Below are positions 35,835-43,844 of a DNA stretch of 64,000 nucleotides, in pieces. The position numbers and the translations under genes are program-made. Numbering within the stretch: the first letter of the stretch is position 1; every line of letters starts with the position of its first letter. Under the pieces are notes generated by a model. That model searched no databases, had not been told where the DNA came from, and saw only the letters and a program-made list of their open reading frames with translations. This DNA is from Mucilaginibacter sp. cycad4 (GTDB taxonomy: Bacteria > Bacteroidota > Bacteroidia > Sphingobacteriales > Sphingobacteriaceae): contig NZ_CP139559.1 of the NCBI RefSeq assembly GCF_034263275.1, forward strand, positions 2,294,001-2,358,000, given 5' to 3'.

Positions 35835-37853
35835 TCATTTTGAGGGCGCGGCGTTTAACACCATCACTTCAAACGGCTCAAGCTTAACAGCATGAACAGC
35901 TCCTTTAAATACATATGACTTAGTTCCCTTAGTACCAACTTTAGCATTATAAAACATGTAGTTTACATTGCTATTTAATGGCAATTCAAATACTTTACGG
36001 GTATCAACCAGATAGGTTTTAGCTGTATTTGAAGGATTCCTTAAGGTAATTACAGCTTTTTTGGGCGACCAGGCGGCAAAACCATAAACCTCCCCTTTAG
36101 ATGGATCACCTCCTACCCAATGAACATCCGGCATAATATCTGCATTTTTGCGCGACCATTCTATAGCAGCGGCAAGGCAGTCCCAGTTGGTCTTGTTTAA
36201 CTTATGAGGATTGATATACAACTCCTGCAAACTGGTTCCAGATCCAAAAAACGACCAAATTTCATCAGAGATGTCTTTATCATTCATGTCAAATTTGGCA
36301 GGCGCACCGTTATCTGCAATACAAATTCCGTGATACATCAGGGAGCTTAGAGGATAAAGAGGAGCGCGCTTTACGATATTTTTATAAGCCTGACCATCCC
36401 GGTAATTGAGCCACTGCTGACGGCTGTTGCCCTGCCCTTCCATATTTGTATCCCAGCCATTCCGCCAAATTGCATCACCATATTTAAGCCAGAAAGGCGA
36501 TGGCCAGGTACCTATGGTAAGACTAAAATACAGATCCGGTTTTACCTTACGCAGGCCCGTTACCAAATTCAGCAAAGACTCCATATCTGTTTGATAATCA
36601 ATAGTAGCACCAGTCGACTGATCTCCCGCCCCTACGCCATCAAATTTAAACATCGAGATATCATCATTAGTAACAAACTCAGCTGCAGTACTTTTAAACC
36701 TGGACGAATAAACAGGTCCGGAAAGCGAAAACCCATGTAAATTGGTTTCAAAAGGAGGATTTTGGCTTCGACCATATTGCAACCGCTGTTCCTTTGCCTG
36801 CTCGTAGCCCCCCCAGGGCGACATCCACACCCCTAATGAACTTCCATATTTGTTAGCCAGTGCTTTAATGTTATCAAAACCCGCAGGAAAGTTCTTTTGG
36901 CTGACCTGCCACAGTGTTTGGTTGTCATCCCAGCCATCGTCAAACAAAAATGCGTTTAAGCTAATATGACGTTTCGCCGTAAGACTGTCACCGAATGCCT
37001 GAATACGATCAAGACAACCAGCTTCAGTTAACTTACGATCGGCCCAGGAAAGATCATACCACGAATTATAATGAAGCATCTGGCGGTACGGCACCGCTCT
37101 CTCCCGCTCCAGATAATAAAGAAAGCCCCTCCGTAACTGTCCTTTAGGAGCAACGCCCCATACGGTAGATACCTCGAAATCAAGAGTTGGCGCCAGCCGT
37201 TCAATATAACTGCTGACCCGGCCATTCTGATTATTGTATCTACTTATCGGACTTTCACATGCAAAAAAGAAATCATCCGATACCATGGGCGATCCATCCA
37301 CAACCCCTAACGGCTTAATGCCCGTTTCTGCCGGAAAACTGATTAGGTTCAATTTCCTGATCTTTAAAGAGTCTTTCAAAGCAAAAACGCCAAAAACCTG
37401 TCTGATGTAATTGGAATTATCTTTCAAAATAGCCTCCCACTTTACACGAACACCATATTTCACATTCAAAAATTCGGCTGAAATTGCCACACCATCTTCT
37501 TTTTCAGAAAATTTAACAGCCTCAGGATCTCCTTTGATCTGAACAATTTTAGGAGTGGCACTTAATTGAAAACCGAAAGAATTGATTACAGTACCATCCT
37601 TAAATTCCAACTCAAATAAAGGGGAGCCTTTTAAGTTAATTTCTCTCTTATCCAGAACGGCAGATTCGTTTATAGCAATTATCGATTTACCGGCAAGCCA
37701 CTTTACAGATAGACAATTATTTTTTAAAACTAATGCGCCCTTAGTCGCAAACACCAATGCCTTCCCCGGTTTTACGCCCGAAAGAAAAACATCCTGAGCT
37801 TTAGCAACGCTCGTTAGGCCGATACAAATTAAAAACAAAAGTCTTTTTAGCAT
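35835..37853 (-). CDS. Clan GH-D-like secreted glycosidase (GH36/alpha-GalNAcase-type)
   Basis: 672 residues from the ATG at 37853 with signal MLKRLLFLICIGLTSVAKA. The N-terminal half is a beta-sandwich. The middle holds a (beta/alpha)8 barrel with LHYNSWYDLSWADRK, NAFLFDDGWDDNQ (about 307) and SMFKFDGVGAG, whose Asp near residue 402 is placed like the GH27/GH36 nucleophile. An end domain follows. No close match to a named family is evident from the visible motifs; GH36-like alpha-galactosidase or alpha-N-acetylgalactosaminidase is the best guess, and the neighbouring HexNAc kinase favours GalNAc. A perfect LacI-type operator with a -7 box lies 41 bp upstream. Confidence 0.68.
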   Translation of the reverse strand: MLKRLLFLICIGLTSVAKAQDVFLSGVKPGKALVFATKGALVLKNNCLSVKWLAGKSIIAINESAVLDKREINLKGSPLFELEFKDGTVINSFGFQLSATPKIVQIKGDPEAVKFSEKEDGVAISAEFLNVKYGVRVKWEAILKDNSNYIRQVFGVFALKDSLKIRKLNLISFPAETGIKPLGVVDGSPMVSDDFFFACESPISRYNNQNGRVSSYIERLAPTLDFEVSTVWGVAPKGQLRRGFLYYLERERAVPYRQMLHYNSWYDLSWADRKLTEAGCLDRIQAFGDSLTAKRHISLNAFLFDDGWDDNQTLWQVSQKNFPAGFDNIKALANKYGSSLGVWMSPWGGYEQAKEQRLQYGRSQNPPFETNLHGFSLSGPVYSSRFKSTAAEFVTNDDISMFKFDGVGAGDQSTGATIDYQTDMESLLNLVTGLRKVKPDLYFSLTIGTWPSPFWLKYGDAIWRNGWDTNMEGQGNSRQQWLNYRDGQAYKNIVKRAPLYPLSSLMYHGICIADNGAPAKFDMNDKDISDEIWSFFGSGTSLQELYINPHKLNKTNWDCLAAAIEWSRKNADIMPDVHWVGGDPSKGEVYGFAAWSPKKAVITLRNPSNTAKTYLVDTRKVFELPLNSNVNYMFYNAKVGTKGTKSYVFKGAVHAVKLEPFEVMVLNAAPSK

Positions 37854-37893
37854 AGTTGATAAATTAGGAGGAAAAATAAGACCAATAAATAAA

Positions 37894-37915
37894 TGTGTGC
37901 GCACACACAAATATA
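37894..37915 (-). promoter_or_regulatory. Promoter with perfect LacI-type operator before the GH-D-like gene
   Basis: On the minus strand TATATTTG (37908-37915) is a -7 box. The adjacent 14-bp sequence TGTGTGCGCACACA (37894-37907) is a perfect palindrome with a central CG and ends 41 bp before the start codon at 37853. It is the best copy of the three-site set. Confidence 0.8.
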
Positions 37916-38589
37916 GAAGATTATTTATAATTGAAAACTTCCCCGGGAAGATATTTATCTCTTAAACAAAAAAAAGGACGAAGATCGTATGCTTATGCCA
38001 TAATATTGGGCAAAGCAACCGTTTGCGCTATTTTTTCAGATAACGATTCGCTTTAACCTGCACATATCAACTTCTATTCGCCCACCCAGGAGCTTATTGC
38101 TGCCCTTCAGACGGATTACCGCGACATGCTTGAAAACATGATTTATGGTACCGGGCTCCCGGGGAAAAAAGAGCTTTTTGAAATGATGTACGATTTAATA
38201 CAGATGTTCAGCAAATCAGCTACCTGACCGGCAGGCGGAGCCTTAGGGCGGCATTCCGCCATTATTTTTTAATTTTGCGGCATGCCAGAAAGATTAGCAG
38301 CCGATTTCGAAAACCGTACTATAAATCGAAGTATTAACTGATCGGTGTTACTGTTTTACCTGCTATTAGCATTTTTTCAACAGTTTGTTAGGTGTATAGC
38401 TGAACCGGATAATGAGCCAATGGAACACCCTACTCTTTAATGCCAGCCCCTCATCAAATGCTGTTTACCCAGACGAGAATATCTCTATGGTTCAATGAAA
38501 CATTATTTTACGTAAGTTGTTAATTATAAATAAATTAAAGAACTATAGCTGTTAATGCATTAATTGATATTCTTTTAAACCACAAGCCT
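37916..38589. other. Gap with gene relics
   Basis: 674 bp without an intact gene. It contains an AbiEii-like fragment (38057-38227) and a GGCGG/CCGCC hairpin with a T-rich end near 38250-38275. The rest is AT-rich and holds the upstream region of the GH39-like gene. Confidence 0.45.
38057..38227 (+). pseudogene. C-terminal relic of an AbiEii-like nucleotidyltransferase toxin
   Basis: A 56-residue open stretch that follows a stop and has no start of its own. It reads SPTQELIAALQTDYRDM and then LENMIYGTGLPGKKELFEM, ending in a stop at 38227. The pattern L-x-x-D-Y-x-x-M then M-I-Y-G matches the end of AbiEii/AbiGii-type toxins. The rest of the gene is gone. It is a scar of a lost defence or mobile-element cassette. 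Confidence 0.6.
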
Positions 38590-40485
38590 ATGTATTACCT
38601 TAACCTAAACCTAAAAAAGCTGTATCTTCCGCTTTTGTTGCTTGGCTTAACTTCATGTAAAAAAATGATGTCGCCGGAACAATATCAGACTGCTTCAGTA
38701 AAAAGCAGGTCACTTATCTCGCAATCTGTTCAAAGTCTGGAAACTGTCAGTGTCGATTTTGGCTCTCAGGGAGATTCTATAGCTTATCATGCAAGTGGCT
38801 TACTTTTAGGTTTTATGCCATCATCATCCCCTCCGGATGTATATATAAAACCTATAAAAGCGCAGTTCCATCGTTTATCAGCTACTAATGCTATTTTGCG
38901 AAAAGCCAGAAACGCACAGTTTAAAATGAAAGTAATAGTTGTACTTTCAGAAGGCTGGGGCTATTCATCGACCACATGGCCTGGCGGAACATCAGGAAGC
39001 GATTGGGCGAAGTACCAGAAGTATTTACATGACAAAGTAGTAAGCATTTTCAACGCAGGAATAAAAGAGGACAGTGTTCATTTTGATATCTGGAATGAAC
39101 CTAATACACCGCAATTCTGGAATCCGGCCGGCGGATCGTTAAGCTCACCGAGTCATGCAGCCGTAGACTCTAACAGGAAAAGATTTTGTCAAACATTTTT
39201 GTTTGCAGTGGGATATTTAAAGCGGTTAAGTGATACCCTCCATAAAAAGATCACTGTAGAGGGGCCAAGTATGACTGACATAGCCTACAAATATTCATGG
39301 GAAACTTCGGGGCCTGATTATCCTGCATTAAAACAACTGATAGATTCCTTAAAGGCACACAATCTCAAGCCTGATTTTCTTACCTGGCATTTTCCAGGTA
39401 CAGGCGGCACTACACCATCTGCTCAAATAGCTGCGGTAAAAGCCCTGTATGGAACCGGGGTTCCGCCTGTAATTATAAATGAGTACATTGATAATTCCAG
39501 TCCGAGCTTTGAGGCAAATCCAGGAAGAGTGGGCTGGTTGGCCAGTCAATTGGAGCGTTCAGGGATTGAAGGAGCAGTACATGCCGTTTTTAGTACTGAT
39601 AATGAACTCGATAATATGGTCTTTAAGGACGCAGCTATGACATGGTATACACGGGGTGAGTGGTGGTGGTGGAAAAAATATGGAAATATGACCGGGAAAA
39701 AAGTAGCCACCTCACCAAGCACTAACATAGACCTGATTGCAACAGCGGATAGGGACAGCAGCCTGGCAAAGATTGTATTGGGAAATAAAGGGCAGCTTAC
39801 CGGAGGTATAACTGTTCATTTAAATCATGTAAGTTCATCCCATGCAATGGAAGGGCAGCAGGTTTTTGTGATCGTAGAGCATATCCCTTATGCCAGCAAT
39901 GGGGCAGTAAGCAAAACCGATACCGTAGCTTCATGTACAGGTAACTTCACAGTTATCAACGATCAACTGGATATTAATTTCGAATGGCTCGATCCCAAAG
40001 ACAGTTACGCCATAACTCTTGGCAGCAAAGGAACTTCTAAAACCTTTGAGCTGGATTCGTTAGCCGAAACCCATACTGCGGGCAGAACTGTGCATGTTAA
40101 TAATGACCCGCTCGCGGTAAACGGGAAACTAAGTATTCTTGACGCCACTGCTGTGGGTGATTTTGTAAAATATACGACCCCAACAGTTTTGTCACCCGGA
40201 ACTTATTTCGTAACTGTACACGCCAAAAAATATATGCCACGCGGAAAGTTTCAGTTGAGTACATCCGCTTATGGAAGTACCTACAGCTCAACCGTTGGCG
40301 ATACGGTTGATTTATATGATACGAGTGCTAAGTATCTGGATTTTAATTTAGGTTACTGGAAAGTTAATAGCAGTAGCAAGAAAGAGTTTACATTCAAGGT
40401 AACAGGAAAGAATTCAGGAAGTGTAGGCACATACCCTTATACATTGGTTCTGGATAATCTCAAGGTAACGCCTGTCAGGCCCTGA
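38590..40485 (+). CDS. GH39-like (clan GH-A) glycosidase lipoprotein
   Basis: 631 residues. A lipoprotein signal with LGLTSCKK (Cys near residue 23) is followed by a TIM-barrel part with FDIWNEPNTPQFW (acid/base expected at Glu170) and VIINEYIDNSSPS (nucleophile expected at Glu298), the clan GH-A layout. It is closest in look to GH39 beta-xylosidase/iduronidase-like proteins, but the family is not certain. The C-terminal 230 residues resemble a beta-sandwich binding module. The surface anchor and distance from the other genes suggest an outer-membrane enzyme. It is transcribed opposite to its neighbours. Confidence 0.72.
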   Translation: MYYLNLNLKKLYLPLLLLGLTSCKKMMSPEQYQTASVKSRSLISQSVQSLETVSVDFGSQGDSIAYHASGLLLGFMPSSSPPDVYIKPIKAQFHRLSATNAILRKARNAQFKMKVIVVLSEGWGYSSTTWPGGTSGSDWAKYQKYLHDKVVSIFNAGIKEDSVHFDIWNEPNTPQFWNPAGGSLSSPSHAAVDSNRKRFCQTFLFAVGYLKRLSDTLHKKITVEGPSMTDIAYKYSWETSGPDYPALKQLIDSLKAHNLKPDFLTWHFPGTGGTTPSAQIAAVKALYGTGVPPVIINEYIDNSSPSFEANPGRVGWLASQLERSGIEGAVHAVFSTDNELDNMVFKDAAMTWYTRGEWWWWKKYGNMTGKKVATSPSTNIDLIATADRDSSLAKIVLGNKGQLTGGITVHLNHVSSSHAMEGQQVFVIVEHIPYASNGAVSKTDTVASCTGNFTVINDQLDINFEWLDPKDSYAITLGSKGTSKTFELDSLAETHTAGRTVHVNNDPLAVNGKLSILDATAVGDFVKYTTPTVLSPGTYFVTVHAKKYMPRGKFQLSTSAYGSTYSSTVGDTVDLYDTSAKYLDFNLGYWKVNSSSKKEFTFKVTGKNSGSVGTYPYTLVLDNLKVTPVRP

Positions 40486-40620
40486 AGATTTGCATCAAAG
40501 CTAAGCAACAGTCGATTGGTTAATTTATATATCAAAAAACTGGGGCAGTAGAAATATGGTACAAGAAATTTCAACTCTCTACTCCTTACTTGTAAGGTAC
40601 TATAGGTCATTTGAAGTAAC

Positions 40621-40652
40621 AAAAAATCCCTGTTCTGGAAGAAACAGGGATT
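40621..40652 (-). terminator. Intrinsic terminator after the SDR/F420 operon
   Basis: AATCCCTGTT (40625-40634) and AACAGGGATT (40643-40652) form a 10-bp stem with an 8-base loop. Read on the minus strand it is followed by a T6 run. It would end the transcript of the minus-strand SDR operon whose last gene stops at 40758. Confidence 0.8.
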
Positions 40653-40686
40653 GAAAGAAACTTATATTTCGAAACATTTCTTTTAT

Positions 40687-40716
40687 TTAATAGTTGGTTA
40701 AACCACCGTCAACAAA
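40687..40716 (-). pseudogene. Ten-codon relic of an SDR C-terminus
   Basis: On the minus strand the short stretch reads FVDGGLTNY followed by a stop. VDGG is the conserved end of classical SDRs. It follows a stop codon and has no other part of the gene. It lies between the intact SDR gene and the terminator, so a second SDR gene was probably deleted here. Confidence 0.6.
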
Positions 40717-40757
40717 TTATTGGGTTTCATTGTCTTTCATTTTTCTGGTTTATGAAT

Positions 40758-41516
40758 TTAAAAACCATACATACCGCCAGAAACGGAAATTAGCTCACCG
40801 GTGATCCAGGCAGCATCGTCGGAAGCCAGAAAGACAGCAGCTTTCGCGATATCTGCGGGCTGGCCCCTGCGGCCAAGCGGCGTTTTTTCGATAAACATTT
40901 TTTCATAGTCGCTGCCCCGAGTGACGCCTGCACTTGCGGCTCCTTCCGTATCCGTAGCGCCGGGTAAAATAGAATTGATCCGAACGTTTTTAACACCCAA
41001 CTCCTTAGATAAAGCAATAGTGAAGGCATCAAGTGCTGCTTTAGTTGAAGAGTATAATGATGCATTCGCAAGCGGATACTTACTCGCACCGGAACTGATA
41101 TTGATAATATTTCCGCCCTTATCGCCGAAAAGTTTCAGCGCCGCCTGGATAGTCAATATAGGCCCTAAAACATTGACATTGAAACTTTGGTGAAATGCCT
41201 CCCCCGAAATCTGTTCAATAGGCGCGTATCCTTGAGCTACCGCGTTATTTACTAAAACGTCCAATGCGCCGAAAGTCGTTTTGGTTTCTTCAAATAGCCT
41301 GGTTACGTCGGCTTCGCTCGAAACATCGGCCTGTACAGCGATGGCCGTGCCGCCGTTATCCGTGATTTCCTTAACTACTTTATCTGCGCCTTCTCTACTG
41401 GTGGCATAATTCACCACTACCTTCGCGCCGGCTGCGGCAAAGTGCTTGGCGATCGCTGCGCCTATTCCTTTCGATGCACCGGTAACTACCGCTACTTTGT
41501 TTTCTAATTTATTCAT
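40758..41516 (-). CDS. Classical SDR oxidoreductase
   Basis: 252 residues. GASKGIGAAIAKHFA at the start (NAD(P)-binding TGASxGIG), VNNAVA about residue 90, ISSG and YSSTKAALDAF (catalytic Tyr and Lys about residue 155) and the end SVSGGMYGF. It is 3-oxoacyl-ACP-reductase-like (FabG type), with no named substrate. It is the last gene of a three-gene minus-strand operon (SDR, F420-type reductase, SDR) that faces a HxlR regulator. Confidence 0.9.
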   Translation of the reverse strand: MNKLENKVAVVTGASKGIGAAIAKHFAAAGAKVVVNYATSREGADKVVKEITDNGGTAIAVQADVSSEADVTRLFEETKTTFGALDVLVNNAVAQGYAPIEQISGEAFHQSFNVNVLGPILTIQAALKLFGDKGGNIINISSGASKYPLANASLYSSTKAALDAFTIALSKELGVKNVRINSILPGATDTEGAASAGVTRGSDYEKMFIEKTPLGRRGQPADIAKAAVFLASDDAAWITGELISVSGGMYGF

Positions 41517-41534
41517 TATTTATATTATTTAACA

Positions 41535-42158
41535 TTAAAACCTGATCAGGTCCTGGAAGATTAGCTGTCCCCAGGTATTTCCCTGCGCCTGTACCAGCAG
41601 TCCGCCTTCCGACAGGCCGCCAAGTTTGACTGCCGCGAAACCGAGATCTTCCGCAAGCGCCGCGATCTCCACAGTTGCACCCTCATCGTCGCCAGCCAGA
41701 AACACGACCCTACTGCCGCCATGTACAGCCGGATCCTGGTCAAGGATAGCAGCGCCCAAATGATTGAAGCCTTTAACGAGTTTCCCACCGATGAAAGCCT
41801 TCGCTACAAATTTGGCAGAAGGCAGCCCTCCCAACTTTTCGGGGGGCACACCGTAGGCATTGGTCACATCGACGATGATCTTTCCCTGCCATTCGGGCAG
41901 TGCCTTTGCGACGTCCGGATGCGACTCAAAACGCACCGCCAAAAAGATGACGTCCGCCTTAACTGCATCCGCCAGTGTCGTGGGAGTGATCCCAGTTCCG
42001 ATCGCAGCGGTCTCGGATGCAAAGCTTTCCGGGTTACGCGTGGTGGCAACAGATACTTCGACGCCTTTACGGGCGAACGCCTTCGCCAGGGCCTTGCCAA
42101 TCTTGCCAAAGCCGATTATTGCGTAGCTTTTGGCTGCGTTGTTTTGTGAATTATTCAT
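41535..42158 (-). CDS. F420-dependent/NADP oxidoreductase-like protein
   Basis: 207 residues beginning with a Rossmann motif, IIGFGKIGKALAKAFARKG, then VSVATTRNPESF and VIFLAVRFE. This resembles the NADPH-dependent F420 reductase family and small NAD(P)-binding 6-phosphogluconate-dehydrogenase-like proteins; in Bacteroidota it usually works without F420. It overlaps no neighbour (16-18 bases to each side) and forms an operon with the SDR genes. Its GC content looks higher than the surrounding sequence, hinting at transfer. Substrate unknown. Confidence 0.82.
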   Translation of the reverse strand: MNNSQNNAAKSYAIIGFGKIGKALAKAFARKGVEVSVATTRNPESFASETAAIGTGITPTTLADAVKADVIFLAVRFESHPDVAKALPEWQGKIIVDVTNAYGVPPEKLGGLPSAKFVAKAFIGGKLVKGFNHLGAAILDQDPAVHGGSRVVFLAGDDEGATVEIAALAEDLGFAAVKLGGLSEGGLLVQAQGNTWGQLIFQDLIRF

Positions 42159-42173
42159 TTTGAAGTTTTTAAA

Positions 42174-42926
42174 TTATTTTGATAGATAGGTCATGCCGCC
42201 ATCCACGAGGATTTCGGCACCCAACATAAACGAGGAATCATCAGAGGCCAGGAAAACCGCTGTTTTACCAATGTCAGCCGGTTGCCCGATCCTGCCTATC
42301 GGCATTTGATCAGCAAAGTGTTTTTTTACCGCTTCCATTTGTTCAGCGGGAACAAACTTGTCAAATGCCGGTGTATCTGTGGTGCCTGGCGTGATGACAT
42401 TTGCCCTGATCTTTCTTTCTAAAAGGTCGCTTGAAAACCCTTTGGCTAAATAGATCACTGCCGCTTTTGCAGAGCCATAAAGCGTAAAATTCGCATACGC
42501 CCGGTGTGCCGCATTAGACCCGATCAGAATGATCGAACCACCGTCATTCATATAGGGCAGTGCTTTCTGAACCGTGAAGTAAACACTTTTCAGGTTCAGG
42601 TCAATGGTCTTGTCAAACGCTGCTTCGTTAAAAGTTGTCACAGTTCCTACCGCTCCGGCACCCGCATTGGCAACAATGACGTCAATCTTGCCGAATTTTT
42701 CAGCGGTTGCTGAAAATACCCTTTCCAGGTCGGCCAGATTGGTTACATCGGCGTTGATGGCGATAAAATCATTCCCAAGTTTCGCTACAGCACTATCCAG
42801 CGTTTCCTGATTTCTGCCGACGATAACTCCCTTTGCACCTTCTTTCTTGAATTCCAGTGCGATACCCAATCCAATGCCGCTATTACCCCCTGTAATTACG
42901 GCTACTTTATTTGTTAATCTGCTCAT
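42174..42926 (-). CDS. Classical SDR oxidoreductase
   Basis: 250 residues from the ATG at 42926 (MSRLTNKVAVITGGNSGIGL); the frame is open upstream but the TGGNSGIG motif is at its usual distance only from this start. NAGAGA (about residue 85), IGSNAA and YGSAKAAVIYL (Tyr/Lys catalytic pair) and the end EILVDGG are present. It is the first gene of the SDR-F420-SDR operon and faces a HxlR regulator across 107 bp that carry repeated GTAACC/GGTTAC motifs, so it is probably induced through that regulator. Confidence 0.9.
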   Translation of the reverse strand: MSRLTNKVAVITGGNSGIGLGIALEFKKEGAKGVIVGRNQETLDSAVAKLGNDFIAINADVTNLADLERVFSATAEKFGKIDVIVANAGAGAVGTVTTFNEAAFDKTIDLNLKSVYFTVQKALPYMNDGGSIILIGSNAAHRAYANFTLYGSAKAAVIYLAKGFSSDLLERKIRANVITPGTTDTPAFDKFVPAEQMEAVKKHFADQMPIGRIGQPADIGKTAVFLASDDSSFMLGAEILVDGGMTYLSK

Positions 42927-42976
42927 TTTTAATCTAATATTAAATTTGTTTCGCAAAGTTACTATCATTAGTTTAT

Positions 42977-43025
42977 ATTTGTAACCAACATGGATCATTC
43001 TGGTTACTGCGAGGTAACTACAAAT
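42977..43025. promoter_or_regulatory. Inverted repeats between SDR operon and HxlR gene
   Basis: ATTTGTAACC (42977-42986) and GGTAACTACAAAT (43013-43025) form outer inverted arms, with another GGTTAC at 43002-43007 between them. This is the sort of multi-site operator expected for a HxlR regulator controlling a divergent gene pair. Confidence 0.6.
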
Positions 43026-43033
43026 TTGAAAAT

Positions 43034-43396
43034 ATGAGAGACGAGAGATTTTGCGCTTCGAACTGCCCCTTTACGAGAGCTATCGGCACTATTGGCAATA
43101 AATGGAAACCGATCATCATTAATGTGATTGGCACCCGCACCGTTCGTTTTGGTCAGCTGGATTCCATTATACCGCTCATTTCAAGGAAAGTACTGACCGA
43201 ACAACTTAAAGAGCTGGAAGAAGACGGACTATTGGAAAGAATAGCCTTTAAGGAACTACCGCCCAGGGTAGAATATAAATTGTCTGAAAAAGGCTTAGCT
43301 TTTTTACCAATCCTGGAAAGTATAAAGGAATGGAATTGCAAATATGAGGTGGCTTTAACTCCCAAAGAGACTGATAGAGTAACTTACGCCCAATAG
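43034..43396 (+). CDS. HxlR-family winged-helix regulator
   Basis: 120 residues. The cysteine-containing start FCASNCPFTRAIGTIGNKWK and the winged-helix region RFGQLDSIIPLISRKVLTEQ to VEYKLSEKGLAF are typical of HxlR. Some family members sense electrophiles or oxidation through the N-terminal Cys, and this one has Cys at residues 7 and 11. It is divergent from an SDR/F420/SDR operon, so it probably controls aldehyde or quinone detoxification genes. Confidence 0.92.
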   Translation: MRDERFCASNCPFTRAIGTIGNKWKPIIINVIGTRTVRFGQLDSIIPLISRKVLTEQLKELEEDGLLERIAFKELPPRVEYKLSEKGLAFLPILESIKEWNCKYEVALTPKETDRVTYAQ

Positions 43397-43542
43397 TGTA
43401 AGATCGAAATTAGACAATGAACGGCAAATAGAAAACTCTTTGCTGGTAAACGGCTATTTTAAGATATGCAACCCAGTTGCGCCCGAACCGAAAAATGCGT
43501 CCAGGTGCTTAGAACGCAGATTGAAAAATCGATAAAATAAAG

Positions 43543-43572
43543 AACGGCCTTTATGATATCGTAAAGGCCGTT
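43543..43572. terminator. Terminator-like hairpin
   Basis: AACGGCCTTTA (43543-43553) and TAAAGGCCGTT (43562-43572) form an 11-bp stem with an 8-base loop. On the minus strand it is followed by a T-rich stretch. It lies downstream of the HxlR gene and of the broken AHSA1 gene and could serve both. Confidence 0.6.
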
Positions 43573-43593
43573 TGTGCACCCAACTCTGCGTTT

Positions 43594-43758
43594 GCTTTTC
43601 GTTTCCGCGCGGTAAGGTTTCGGCGCTCACCATTGTTCCTGTATGATATGATCTGTCCAGGCATCCCAGACCTGATCCAACGACGCATCAAAAGACCGGG
43701 TCGCCGCAATTTTCTTTCCTTCAATGTCTTTATTAAAGACGGCTTGCTTCGTTTCCAT
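43594..43758 (-). pseudogene. Truncated AHSA1/SRPBCC-family gene
   Basis: From the ATG at 43758 the frame begins METKQAVFNKD and reaches ATRSFDASLDQVWDAWTD and QEQW, then stops at 43627 (TGG-TGA). The family has two Trp at this point (WW); the second is now a stop codon, and the frame continues APKPYRAETKS before similarity is lost near 43594. The remaining 100 or so residues are absent. It is a broken AHSA1-like gene with a nonsense change and truncation. Confidence 0.75.
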
Positions 43759-43844
43759 CGTTTAACTTTTTGGGTTCCTTGGTAACCGCAATTTTTCTGC
43801 CATAAAATACAATAGCATAAAAACCTGGTGTGGGTACCAAATCC

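Noticed and set aside
38016..38025. CAACCGTTTG, one mismatch from the CAAACGTTTG LacI site
   Set aside because: Far (570 bp) from the nearest start and in a decayed region; one mismatch in ten bases occurs often by chance.
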